DNA of 64,000 nucleotides from contig NZ_CP006587.1 of NCBI RefSeq assembly GCF_000737515.1, positions 1,429,001 through 1,493,000 on the forward strand. Reading direction: 5' to 3'. The notes below the pieces were generated by a model. It was not told the origin of the DNA. It worked only from the letters and a program-made list of their open reading frames with translations, and made no database searches. Positions within the stretch are counted from its first letter, which is position 1; each line of letters opens with the position of its first letter. Position numbers and translations under genes: made by a program. This DNA is from Hymenobacter sp. APR13 (GTDB lineage: Bacteria > Bacteroidota > Bacteroidia > Cytophagales > Hymenobacteraceae). Below are positions 49,856 through 58,709 of this stretch, piece by piece.

Positions 49856-50146
49856 CTACTTCACTTCCTCGAAATCCACGTACTCGCCGCCCTTGAACTC
49901 GGTGGGCGTGTCTTTGGTGCGGCGGGGCGTGGGTGGTACGTAGTCGATGTGCACCTGGCCGGGAGCTTCGCGGCCGGGCGGCGGCGGCGGGGCGGCACCG
50001 CCGAAGGGCGCGCCCCCGAACTGCTGGCCGTGGCGGCGGGCCTGCTTCTGCAGGAAGCCGACCAGCAGATGCCGCACCAGCAGCGGCAGCACGTAGCGCA
50101 GCACCAGCGCCAGAACCAGAAAAATCAGCAGGATCTTGATGAACAT
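49856..50146 (-). CDS. DUF4834 protein
   Basis: The 96-residue protein has one N-terminal membrane helix (IKILLIFLVLALVLRYVLPL) and a disordered proline-rich cytoplasmic part (APPPPPGREAPGQVHIDYVP) with the family ending GGEYVDFEEVK. DUF4834 proteins are small, single-helix and of unknown function in Bacteroidota. It lies 15 bp after the FkbM gene on the same strand and is probably co-transcribed. Confidence 0.87.
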   Translation of the reverse strand: MFIKILLIFLVLALVLRYVLPLLVRHLLVGFLQKQARRHGQQFGGAPFGGAAPPPPPGREAPGQVHIDYVPPTPRRTKDTPTEFKGGEYVDFEEVK

Positions 50147-50161
50147 GGAAAAAGCCCGAAA

Positions 50162-50908
50162 TCAGGCGGGTTGAAAGTAGAAATCGGCCGTGACGGCGCT
50201 GTTGAGCTGGGTTTCGGTGCACGGCACCAACTCAGAACGCGCCGACAGCACAAAGGGTTTATAGCCCAGCTCGGCCAGAGTAGCCACCACGGCCCGGCGG
50301 TTGTCGAGGCCGTTGAGCTCGGTCTGGATGAGGGGCCGGAAGCGGCGCAACGTGGCCTGCATGTTAGCGAACACCACGTGCTCGAAGCCTTCCACATCGC
50401 ACTTCACAAAGTCGAGGCGCGGCAGGTGGGCCAGCAGGTCGTCGGGCACGCGCATGGGCACCTCGTAGGTGCGGGCGTAGTGCTCATGGGGGTTGCTGGA
50501 CGCTACTTTGGTCATGCCGTGGTGCAGCAGGCCGTTGCGCTCGGGCGTGCCCATCTGCACGGTGGTGTTCTCGCTGCCCAGCGCATAGGGCAGCAGCGTG
50601 AGGTTGTTGAGGCCGCTGAGCTTCACGTTATCCTGCCAGATGGCCTGGAAATCCGGAATCGGCTCCACGGCCAGCACCTGCCCTTCGGGCCCCACCAACC
50701 TCGACAGCGCCACCGAGTAGTAGCCCAGATTCGCGCCGATATCCAGGCACACAAAGCCGGGCTTGATGAGCTGCTGCAGGAAAAACAGCTCCGGATATTT
50801 CTGCCGGCCCCAGCCCGCGCCCACCAGCCGCAGGTACACGCCGCTCACGAAACGAATGTAGCGCTCGAAGCCAAGCGTGCGGACCAGAAGTTTGCGGAGT
50901 GCTTTCAT
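50162..50908 (-). CDS. FkbM-family methyltransferase
   Basis: The 248-residue SAM-dependent methyltransferase starts at the ATG at 50908, chosen because the longer frame is low-complexity and crosses a promoter-like box. Motif I is FVCLDIGANLGYYSVALSRL, followed by VLAVEPIPDFQAIWQDNVKL, the FkbM acidic motif VKCDVEGFEHVVFANM and IQTELN. Such enzymes usually O-methylate sugars or polyketides. The substrate here is unknown. A minus-strand CATCTTTG (50917-50924) lies 8 nt before the start. Confidence 0.88.
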   Translation of the reverse strand: MKALRKLLVRTLGFERYIRFVSGVYLRLVGAGWGRQKYPELFFLQQLIKPGFVCLDIGANLGYYSVALSRLVGPEGQVLAVEPIPDFQAIWQDNVKLSGLNNLTLLPYALGSENTTVQMGTPERNGLLHHGMTKVASSNPHEHYARTYEVPMRVPDDLLAHLPRLDFVKCDVEGFEHVVFANMQATLRRFRPLIQTELNGLDNRRAVVATLAELGYKPFVLSARSELVPCTETQLNSAVTADFYFQPA

Positions 50909-51028
50909 AGGAACCACAAAGATGCCGGAAAGGTGGGAAATGCGGCGCGGCCTTCTCCGCCCTCCCCTACTAGGCCGGCGCGGCCGATGGCTGTCGCCAG
51001 CCGACCGCACAAAAAATGCGGCCAAGTG

Positions 51029-51060
51029 TTGCGTAGGTCTCCGCTGGCTTTCTATCTTTG
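51029..51060 (+). promoter_or_regulatory. tRNA-Thr promoter
   Basis: TTG (51029-51031), a 21-bp spacer and TATCTTTG (51053-51060) match the Bacteroidota -33/-7 pattern, 31 bp upstream of the mature tRNA. Confidence 0.6.
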
Positions 51061-51091
51061 CTGCCCCTGACGGATACGCCGCCTCGGAAAT

Positions 51092-51164
51092 GCCTGTTTA
51101 GCTCAGTTGGTAGAGCAGCTCATTCGTAATGAGCAGGTCGTTGGTTCGAGTCCAATAACAGGCT
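51092..51164 (+). tRNA. tRNA-Thr (anticodon CGT)
   Basis: A 73-nt cloverleaf: acceptor GCCTGTT (51092-51098) with AACAGGC (51157-51163), D arm GCTC/GAGC, anticodon stem GCTCA/TGAGC with loop TTCGTAA and anticodon CGT at 51125-51127. The T arm is GTTGG/CCAAT with loop TTCGAGT. Discriminator T; CCA not encoded. It reads ACG codons. Confidence 0.96.
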
Positions 51165-51173
51165 CACACACAG

Positions 51174-51234
51174 AGAAAACCCGGAATTCACTTAGCTGAT
51201 AACAGCAGTGAGGTTCCGGGTTTTCTGCTTTTTC
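51174..51234 (+). terminator. Terminator after tRNA-Thr
   Basis: AGAAAACCCGGAA (51174-51186) pairs perfectly with TTCCGGGTTTTCT (51214-51226), followed by GCTTTTTC, 10 bp after the tRNA. Confidence 0.75.
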
Positions 51235-51319
51235 AGCCAACATCAGTTTAGTTGGCGCGCAGTTGGCGCACAACTTTTCAGCAGTTGATACGGGCCGAGT
51301 TTTGAAGCCAGCTTAAGCC

Positions 51320-53392
51320 TCAGCGGTTTGTCGTGTAGGTTTTGTTCTGCCCGCCCACGCCGGTAATCTTCACCGATTGCCAGCCGGTGGGCAGCGTGGT
51401 TTTGCTTTGCGTGATGCCGGCGGGCGTGATATTCAGCCCGCCAAAGCCCATGAGCACTGCCTGCAGCACGCCGCCCGCGCCGGTGGCGAAGTAAGGATTG
51501 GTGCCGCCTTTAGTTTCGGCGATGACGCGGAACGGCGGCAGCAGGTTGGGCACGTAGGCATCCTGGAAGAACAGCCGGGCCTTGTCGGCGTTGCCGAGAC
51601 GGGCGTGCAGCAGCGCGAAGATAGCCTGCGTCATGGCGGGCGTGCCTTCGTTCGGGACGCGGGTTTCGTAGTATTCCAGGTCCTTGCGCACCTGGACCGG
51701 GGCCGTAATGACGCCCAGCGGGTAAGCCAGCAGGTTCACGTCGCCCTGCTTGATGCCCTCACCGTTGTAGGTGGCGTGCTCCCGCGTGACGCCGTCGGGG
51801 AACTGCAGAATCGGGATGTTGCGGGCCACCAGCTGCCAGTCGGGGTTGGCGGGCAGGTTGAGCAGCTTGGCGGCGGCGGCGGCGTTTTGCAGATTTACGC
51901 GGGCGGCGGCGTTGGTGAAGGCGTTGTTGTCCACGTTTTCGGCCCACTCGTCGGCCGCCACCACGTTCTTGATATCGTAGTGACCGGGGCCGTTGCGCTC
52001 CACGCGGCTGGCCCAGAAGTCGGCGGTGGCTTGCAGGATGGGCCAGCCTTTTTCACGCAGCCACGCCTTATCCTGCGTCACGCAGTAGTATTGCCAGGCC
52101 GCCAGGGCCACATCAGCGGTAATGTGGTGCTCGAATGGGCCGCTTAGGGCCCAAACCGGGGTTTCCTCCACGCCCGTATCGGCGCTTTCCCAAGGGTACA
52201 TGGCGCCCTGGTAGCCGTGGGCAAAGGCATTGCGCCGGGCCACCTCAAGGCGCCGGAAGCGGTATTCCACTAGTGATTTGGCAATGTCAGGGTGCAGCAC
52301 CAGCAGTGCCGGGAACATCCACAGGTCAGAATCCCAGAACACGTGGCCGTTGTAGCCCAGCCCCGAAAGGCCCATCGGCGAGGGCGAGTAGTCGGTGCCG
52401 GCCCGCGAGAAGCTGTAGAGGTGGTACATCATGCTGTGCACATCCTGCTGGGCCTGGGCGTCGCCGGCAATCTGAATGTCGCTCTGCCATAGTTCGTCCC
52501 AGGCTTTGTTGTGGAAGGCCAGCAGCCGCTCGCGGCCTTCCAGGCGGGCGAAAATGGTGAGCCGCTCGGCCTCGTTGAGCGGGTCCTGGTGGTGGGCCGA
52601 GGTGATGCTGGAGCCCGCCACGGCGTAGGCGTATGTCTGGCCGGCCTTCAGCTGCTTGCTGAACTTCATCAGGTGCTGGTTGCTGTCCCACATTTCGTGG
52701 ATGACGCGCGGCTCCTGCCCGTGTGGCTCGCCAAACAGAAAGCTGGTAGATGCGCACAGCTGCAGCCGCCCCGTGCTGCTCTTGGCCGACGACGTGAGCA
52801 AGCTCAGCGTGGCGTGCGGCCGGTCGATTTCATTGTAGTAGTTCTGCACGTCGCGTAGGGCGTCGGGCGCATCCATCACGCTGGCCGCCGCCATGCTCAC
52901 GTCTTTTTTAGCTGTCACCGATACGTCGAGCAGCACGGTGTAGGGCAGCTGGCGCAGAGCATAGTAGGTGTACTTGATGGTGGCTTTGTCGGCGTAGTCG
53001 AAGGTGGTGGTAAGGGAGGCATGGCGCATGTCCAGCTCCTGCCGGAAGTTGGTGGCGTCGCGGCCCGAGAGGCGGCGGCCATCCACCTCCAGGTACATGT
53101 TCAGCAGGTTGAAGCTGTTAAGAAAGTTGCTCACCCGGCCCCGGCCGTACTGGTCGTAGGCACCGGCCAGCACCACGCTCTTCACCTGAAACGGCTCCGC
53201 CGACGACACAATGCCCAGCATGCCGTTGGCCACGGTGGCCCCATAGTAGCTACGCGGGTCGATGGCAGAGGCCGTAACGCGCCAAGGGTCGGCTGCGGGT
53301 GCCGCGGGTGTTTGGGCGACGGTTTGCGGCGGCTTTATCAGCAAGAGCGCCAGCAGCGCTGCCGGAAGTGTCAGGAGCGGATTTCGAAGCAT
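51320..53392 (-). CDS. GH65-family glycoside hydrolase/phosphorylase-like enzyme
   Basis: The 690-residue secreted protein starts at the ATG at 53392 (signal peptide ending TVAQ). An N-terminal beta-sandwich covers about 35-270 and an (alpha/alpha)6 barrel follows. Family markers are NGHVFWDSDLWMFPALLVLH, KNVVAADEWAENVDNNAFTN with the expected general acid Glu482, and GEGIKQGDVNLLAYPLG. Glu626 in RVIAETKGGTNPY is a candidate catalytic base, which would favour hydrolysis over phosphorolysis. GH65 acts on alpha-glucosides such as trehalose, maltose, kojibiose and nigerose. It is the last gene of the fructan-type locus. Confidence 0.87.
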   Translation of the reverse strand: MLRNPLLTLPAALLALLLIKPPQTVAQTPAAPAADPWRVTASAIDPRSYYGATVANGMLGIVSSAEPFQVKSVVLAGAYDQYGRGRVSNFLNSFNLLNMYLEVDGRRLSGRDATNFRQELDMRHASLTTTFDYADKATIKYTYYALRQLPYTVLLDVSVTAKKDVSMAAASVMDAPDALRDVQNYYNEIDRPHATLSLLTSSAKSSTGRLQLCASTSFLFGEPHGQEPRVIHEMWDSNQHLMKFSKQLKAGQTYAYAVAGSSITSAHHQDPLNEAERLTIFARLEGRERLLAFHNKAWDELWQSDIQIAGDAQAQQDVHSMMYHLYSFSRAGTDYSPSPMGLSGLGYNGHVFWDSDLWMFPALLVLHPDIAKSLVEYRFRRLEVARRNAFAHGYQGAMYPWESADTGVEETPVWALSGPFEHHITADVALAAWQYYCVTQDKAWLREKGWPILQATADFWASRVERNGPGHYDIKNVVAADEWAENVDNNAFTNAAARVNLQNAAAAAKLLNLPANPDWQLVARNIPILQFPDGVTREHATYNGEGIKQGDVNLLAYPLGVITAPVQVRKDLEYYETRVPNEGTPAMTQAIFALLHARLGNADKARLFFQDAYVPNLLPPFRVIAETKGGTNPYFATGAGGVLQAVLMGFGGLNITPAGITQSKTTLPTGWQSVKITGVGGQNKTYTTNR

Positions 53393-53752
53393 AACGGGTG
53401 GGAAAGGATGGAAAGAGGAATAAGTAAACACCGGCCGGGCACCACGGCAGCTTCACGGCGGCCCGCCCCGCAAAACACGCAACGCAGATGCGTTCCGTGC
53501 CCCTGAAGGCAAGTTAGCCTGGCATCATCTGGGCGCCCGGGGGCGGGCCAAGCACCAGCGGGTGTGCCTCGCACGCAAACAGGCCGCTGGCGGCTGCCGA
53601 GTGGCAGCCACCAACGGCCTGATGCAATGCGTCCCGGCAGGTGCAGGAATGAATGGCCGGCGGCCCGAGCGGAGCAAGGAGCAGGTCAGCAGGCAGGAGC
53701 AGATACTGTTGCTGCAAGCGGCTTACTCAGCTGGAGCGGCCAGGCACAAACG
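53393..53752. other. 360-bp gap between susD and the GH65 gene
   Basis: No gene seen. It contains a GC-rich hairpin, AGGCCG (53581-53586) with CGGCCT (53615-53620) enclosing GGCTGCC/GGCAGCC (53592-53598, 53603-53609), without a T-tract. It could partly terminate the SusCD transcript, making the GH65 gene less expressed or separately driven. No -7 box found. Confidence 0.5.
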
Positions 53753-55330
53753 CTAATAGCCCGGGTTCTGGGTGAGCAGCGGGTTAACGCTGACTTGGGT
53801 TGAAGGAATGGGATACAACAGACACTTATCCGGGCTCTGCGGCTTGTCTTTGCGGGGCAGCAGAAACTTGCCGAACCGAATCAGGTCCTGGCGGCGCCAT
53901 TGCTCGTTGTAGAGTTCACGGCCGCGCTCATCCAGCAGCACGTCCAAGCTAAGGCTAGGCAAGGCGCTGGCTCCGCGCGACGGGTGCGTACGGATATAGT
54001 TCACCAGCGCCAGGGCCGTAGCCCCGTAAGGACCGGTGCTGGTGGCCGTACCGCCGCGCATGATAGCTTCGGCCTTCATCAGCAGCACATCGGCCAACCG
54101 AAAGCTTACATGGTCGTTTTCGGCTCCGTTACCACCTTTTTCCTCGCTGGCGTAGTCCACCGGATACTTCAGGGGCCGGATGCCTTTCACTTCCAGGTCA
54201 CGGCCGGTTTCAAACAGGTTGATGTCCTTGGTGAAAATCAGATTGGCTCCGGCCCGGTCTTTCAGCACCGCGTCGTCGCGGAGGCTATATTGCTGGCCGG
54301 CCAGATAGCCTACATTGATGCGGTTGCCCGGATTGGCCGAGTTGGTCGTGGACGCTGTGGCATCCCGGTAGGCTACGCCTCTACGCTTGTCGGCTGCCTC
54401 ATACCGGTCATAGGTTTCGGCCGTAGTGGCGGGACCATTGTAGCCGTTAACGGGTATCAGGTTGTAATGTGACACAAACTTCCAGTAGTCGCGCACGGGG
54501 CCGGCATTGCCGTAGGTATTTTCCTGTGTGAAGATGTTTTCCCGGCCAATGGCGCTATTGTTAGGCGCAAAATTGTCGAAATAATTGGCCGTGAAAGAGT
54601 ACCGGTTGGTGGCAATGATTTCATCAGCCAGCCGGACTACCTGGTTCATATCAGCTACATCGAATGTGGGGGATTTGCGATTGGCATAAGCCCCCTTGTT
54701 GAGGTAGCACTTCATGAGCAAAGCCCGGGCAGCATCCTTGTTGGCCCGACCAGCTGGCCCGTCGGGCAGGTCGGCCCGAATGGCAGTTATCTCGCTGATG
54801 ATGTAGGTCAACGCCTCCGTGCCTACCCGCACGCGAGCAGGCTTGGTGGCCTTTTCGCCAGGGTCGCGGTACAGGACTTGGTTGTAGAGGTCTAGTTCCC
54901 AGAACATGGCCCAGGCACGCAGCATCCGGGCCTCGGCGGCCTGCTGCACCGTGGGGTTGAACTGCAGAATGTCGGTGGAAGCATACACTGCCCGGTTCAG
55001 GGCCGTGAAGGTTTCGCGCACCCGCTCGTTGTTGGGGTCCCAGCTGTGCAAGTACAGCGCCCGCCACTTGCCGTTGTCGTCCCAGTCCGGCCCGCGGGTG
55101 GGCATAATCACCTCGTCGGTGGATACTTCCTCCAACGCGTACACGTTCACGCAGCCTTGAATGGGGTCGCGCAGCGAGTTGTACACCCCAGACAGCAGCG
55201 CAGAGGCCTCGCCCTGCGGAAGCTGATCAGGCCGGGGGTTGCCCTCAAATTCTTCGTCCAGCGAACAGCTGTTCGCGCCTTGCAGCAGGGCCAGAACGGC
55301 CATCGTGCCTACAATTCTGTTCTTGATCAT
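53753..55330 (-). CDS. SusD/RagB-family nutrient-binding lipoprotein
   Basis: The 525-residue outer-membrane lipoprotein forms the lid over a SusC channel. The ATG at 55330 gives a lipoprotein signal ending QGANSC (Cys22); the upstream TTG adds only three residues. It has the N-terminal LDEEF and GVYNSLRDPIQG, TPR-like helices (AEARMLRAWAMFWELDLYNQ) and the C-terminal FRLADVLLMKAEAIMRGG and LLDERGRELYNEQWRRQDLI, all SusD hallmarks. It lies 20 bp downstream of susC. Confidence 0.95.
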   Translation of the reverse strand: MIKNRIVGTMAVLALLQGANSCSLDEEFEGNPRPDQLPQGEASALLSGVYNSLRDPIQGCVNVYALEEVSTDEVIMPTRGPDWDDNGKWRALYLHSWDPNNERVRETFTALNRAVYASTDILQFNPTVQQAAEARMLRAWAMFWELDLYNQVLYRDPGEKATKPARVRVGTEALTYIISEITAIRADLPDGPAGRANKDAARALLMKCYLNKGAYANRKSPTFDVADMNQVVRLADEIIATNRYSFTANYFDNFAPNNSAIGRENIFTQENTYGNAGPVRDYWKFVSHYNLIPVNGYNGPATTAETYDRYEAADKRRGVAYRDATASTTNSANPGNRINVGYLAGQQYSLRDDAVLKDRAGANLIFTKDINLFETGRDLEVKGIRPLKYPVDYASEEKGGNGAENDHVSFRLADVLLMKAEAIMRGGTATSTGPYGATALALVNYIRTHPSRGASALPSLSLDVLLDERGRELYNEQWRRQDLIRFGKFLLPRKDKPQSPDKCLLYPIPSTQVSVNPLLTQNPGY

Positions 55331-55350
55331 GACAGACAAGTGCTACGTGG

Positions 55351-58300
55351 TTAGAGAGAAAAATTGATACCCAGCGTGAAGGTGCGGGCACTCGGGTAGC
55401 CGATGTAGTCGATGCCAGCCGATGGCACGCCGTTTACGGATTTGTTGGTGTTGATCTCCGGATCGGCCCCGGTATAATCCGTAATGACAAACAGGTTCTG
55501 ACCTGTCAGGTACACGCTGCCGCCTTTAAATGTATTTCCCAGGTTACCAATGGCGTACGAGAGCGTAGCGTTGGACAGCTTCAGGAAATCGCCCTTTTCC
55601 AGGTAGCGCGTAGAGGCGGCAGAGGGGTTGCCGGTCGACTCCTTCACCGGGTTTTCAAACGTCACCAGCGCAATGTTTTTGCTGGCCCCGATCTGGCCAA
55701 CATTGCCAACAGCGTTGAGCGTGTTGTTGTAGATCATCTGGCCGAATACGCCCGTCATGTTGGCCACGAAGGACAGCTTCTGAAACCGCGTGTTCAGGTT
55801 CAGGCCAAGCAACGTTTTGGGGTTAGGGCTGCCCGCATATGCCAGCGCCCCGTTGTTGGCATACACCGACTGGCCTTGCTCGTTGATTCCCTGAAACTCC
55901 TGCAGGTAGAACGTATTGATGGGGTAGCCGCTCTGAATTACCTGGGCCTGCACGCCGGACAGTCCCTGGCCGTTGATGGCGCCGGTAGGAATGACGCGCG
56001 GCAGATCCGTGACATTGTTGCGGATGAATGTGGCATTGACATTGAGGCCCACCTCTACTCGCTCGGTATTGATAATGCTGGAGCCCAAGGCTACTTCCAC
56101 GCCTTTGTTGATGATCTTGCCGGGCAGGTTCACCCATTGCACTGCCGTACCGGGAGGAGCCGGGTCGAAGGGCGTTTGCGGAAACAGTAGGTCGGTAGTG
56201 GTTTTGTAGAAATAGTCGGCCGTAGCCGTGAACCGGTTGTCGAGGAAGCCCAGGTCTACGCCGCCGTTGAACTGCGTATCCGACTGCCACTTCAGCTCGT
56301 CGTTGCCGTCATTCACCTTGCTGATGCCACCGCTGCCGTTGTTGCTGAACTCAAACCGGTCCTGGGCTACTCCGGCCGGAAACTCCTGGTTGCCGGTGCG
56401 GCCGTAGCCGGCCCGGAGCTTGAACTGGTTGAGCTTGTCCGATTTGAAAAACTCTTCCTGGCTCACATCCCAGGCTACCGAGAACGAAGGAAAGTAGCCG
56501 TAGCGCTGGTTTTTGCCAAACTTGCTGCTGCCGTCGGCTCGCAGCGTGGCCGTCACGAGGTAGCGCTCCTTGTAGTTGAGGATGGCCCGGCCAAACACCG
56601 ACTGCAGCGCCGTGGACGGGTCAATGAATGAGGACACACGGCGCGTGAGCGGGTTGGTGAACTGAAGATAGTTGGTGTAGTCCAGCCCGTAAGCGCCGAA
56701 GCCGCCCGGGATGCCCTGCTGGCCGTAGCCCGTGACGCTGGAGCCAGAATTAGCGAACGTCGTGTACTCGTAGCCCACCACGCCATTCAGATTCAGGCTC
56801 GCCAGCAGGCTCCGATTATAGGACAGAGTATTCACTACTTGACGTGTAATCAGCTCATTGTTGCCAATAGTAGCTAGGCCTTTGTTGGCTATATCCTCGA
56901 AGTTGATGAAGTCTCTGCCGATGGAGGTGCGCCGCTCGCCGGTGCTGTAGTTAATGCTGTAGAGCAAGCGGTACTCCAGCCAATCGGTGAATTTGTAGTA
57001 AGGCGAGGCGCTGGCCAGAATTGTGGATACACGCGAGTTGTCGTCGTATAGCTCCTGCGCGGCCAAGGGGTTCACCACGTCGCCCGCCTTGATGAACAAC
57101 GAGCCATCGGGGTTGCGTAGCGCCTCGGTGGGGTTCCACTGCAGGGCCTGCCCGATAAGGCTACCGCGGTAACCGGCATCGTTGGTAATGGGTGCCAACT
57201 GCTCGCGAAACTGGCTGGTCGAGATATTCACGTCGACGCCCAGCTTTTTGCTTTCCAGAAACTGTAAGTTGGTGGAGAGGTTGGCGCTGTACTTCTTGAA
57301 GCCGGTTTTGCGAATGATGCCGTCCTGGTCGAGGTAGCCCAGCGACAGGCGGTAGCGGCCCGTTTCGCCGCCGCCGCTCATAGCTACGCTGTAGTTCTGC
57401 ACTTGCCCCAGCTTCCGCTCCCGCAGTATGGCATCCAAGGCATCTACATCCGCTCCTTTGTCGCCGGTAGCTCTGGAAATGCCGTAGTAATCGAGAGCCT
57501 GCCGGTACTGGCCGGCATCTAGGAAATCCATGCGGCGCATAATTGACGAAACACCGGTGGAGAGTGACACATCCAGCTTGGGGGCACCGGTCTTGCCACG
57601 CTTGGTATTGATCAGAACTACACCATAAGCAGCCCGCGAGCCATAAATGGCCGTGGCCGAGGCATCTTTGAGCACTGTCAACGATTCGATATCGTTAGGG
57701 TTGAGAAAGTTCAACGGGTTGCTATCAGTACCGGCCCCGAAGTCGTTGGCAGCAACCAGCCCAGGGCGAGCCGAGCGGCCGTCGAGCGGCACGCCATCCA
57801 CTACGTACAGCGGCTGGCCAGTACCCGTCACGGCCGAGCTACCCCGAATCTTGACGGTAGCCGCCCCACCCGGTTGGCCGCTGGCATTAGTGATCTGCAC
57901 ACCCGAAGTGCGGCCCTGGATCAACTGCTCTGGCGAGGTATAGGTCCCTTTGTTGAATTCCTTTTCGCCTACCACCGACACGGCACCCGTTAGGTCCTGC
58001 TTGCGAGCCGTACCATAGCCCACTACCACTACGTCACCAAGGGCCTGAGCATCCTCACGGAGAGTTACCAACACTGCCGTTTTATCGGTGATGCTGATCT
58101 GCTGGGCAGAGTAGCCCACGTAGGAAATATTGAGCGTAGTAGCCGTTGGGGGCGCCTGCAGCTCAAACCGGCCATCGGCGCCGGTGCTGGTGCCGATGGT
58201 GGTACCGGTTACCACCACCGTCACGCCCGGCAGCGGGTTGGACTGCGCATCCAGCACCCGGCCCGAAATGGCGCGGTTCTGGGCCTGGCTCAGCAGCGGC

Positions 58301-58416
58301 AGCAGCACCAGCAGAATACTGAGCAGCAGCAGCCGAAAGCCCGCAGGATGCCGTAGCCCCGCCAAGGCGGCCGGCTGCGCTTCCGAGTTGTACTGTTTGT
58401 ACCAGTTATGGCTCAT
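55351..58416 (-). CDS. SusC/RagA-family TonB-dependent outer-membrane transporter
   Basis: The 1021-residue oligosaccharide importer starts at the ATG at 58416. An unusual hydrophilic extension of about 27 residues precedes the signal core RLLLLSILLVLLPLLSQAQ. A CarboxypepD_reg-like domain follows (AISGRVLDAQSNPLPGVTVV), then DVVVVGYGTARKQDLTGAVS just before the plug, VKIRGSSAVTGTGQPLYVVD in the plug, and the 22-strand barrel to FTLGINFSL. There is no STN domain, so it is not expected to signal through an anti-sigma factor. Energy would come from TonB proteins such as those at 0.5-2.4 kb. Confidence 0.95.
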   Translation of the reverse strand: MSHNWYKQYNSEAQPAALAGLRHPAGFRLLLLSILLVLLPLLSQAQNRAISGRVLDAQSNPLPGVTVVVTGTTIGTSTGADGRFELQAPPTATTLNISYVGYSAQQISITDKTAVLVTLREDAQALGDVVVVGYGTARKQDLTGAVSVVGEKEFNKGTYTSPEQLIQGRTSGVQITNASGQPGGAATVKIRGSSAVTGTGQPLYVVDGVPLDGRSARPGLVAANDFGAGTDSNPLNFLNPNDIESLTVLKDASATAIYGSRAAYGVVLINTKRGKTGAPKLDVSLSTGVSSIMRRMDFLDAGQYRQALDYYGISRATGDKGADVDALDAILRERKLGQVQNYSVAMSGGGETGRYRLSLGYLDQDGIIRKTGFKKYSANLSTNLQFLESKKLGVDVNISTSQFREQLAPITNDAGYRGSLIGQALQWNPTEALRNPDGSLFIKAGDVVNPLAAQELYDDNSRVSTILASASPYYKFTDWLEYRLLYSINYSTGERRTSIGRDFINFEDIANKGLATIGNNELITRQVVNTLSYNRSLLASLNLNGVVGYEYTTFANSGSSVTGYGQQGIPGGFGAYGLDYTNYLQFTNPLTRRVSSFIDPSTALQSVFGRAILNYKERYLVTATLRADGSSKFGKNQRYGYFPSFSVAWDVSQEEFFKSDKLNQFKLRAGYGRTGNQEFPAGVAQDRFEFSNNGSGGISKVNDGNDELKWQSDTQFNGGVDLGFLDNRFTATADYFYKTTTDLLFPQTPFDPAPPGTAVQWVNLPGKIINKGVEVALGSSIINTERVEVGLNVNATFIRNNVTDLPRVIPTGAINGQGLSGVQAQVIQSGYPINTFYLQEFQGINEQGQSVYANNGALAYAGSPNPKTLLGLNLNTRFQKLSFVANMTGVFGQMIYNNTLNAVGNVGQIGASKNIALVTFENPVKESTGNPSAASTRYLEKGDFLKLSNATLSYAIGNLGNTFKGGSVYLTGQNLFVITDYTGADPEINTNKSVNGVPSAGIDYIGYPSARTFTLGINFSL

Positions 58417-58489
58417 AAGTGAAAAGATGAAAAGTGGGAATGGGTAAGCTTGCCGGAGTTGAGTCCGGTTTCCATCGGAGGCCTCCGGC

Positions 58490-58515
58490 CCGGAGCCTGT
58501 GGTACAGGGCTCCGG
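58490..58515 (-). other. Hairpin in the 293-bp gap between GH32 gene and susC
   Basis: CCGGAGCCTGT (58490-58500) pairs with ACAGGGCTCCGG (58504-58515) with one bulged G and a GGT loop. No T-tract on the minus strand. The gap may hold a susC promoter, but no TAnnTTTG box is visible. Confidence 0.45.
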
Positions 58516-58709
58516 AAGCAGAAGCAGCAGACCAGGCAGCAGCCCGGAAGAGCAGGCCCGCCGCGTGCTTACCACGGCGGCAGGGCGGGTGGCAGCGGCC
58601 ACGCTGTGGTAGGCCGCTGGCTTAGTGTGGGGGAGTAAAGTGCAGCATCATGGAAAGGAGAAAGGTGAGTGAAGTGAAAAAAGAAGTGGCAGAGAGTGGC
58701 TGGCGCCCG

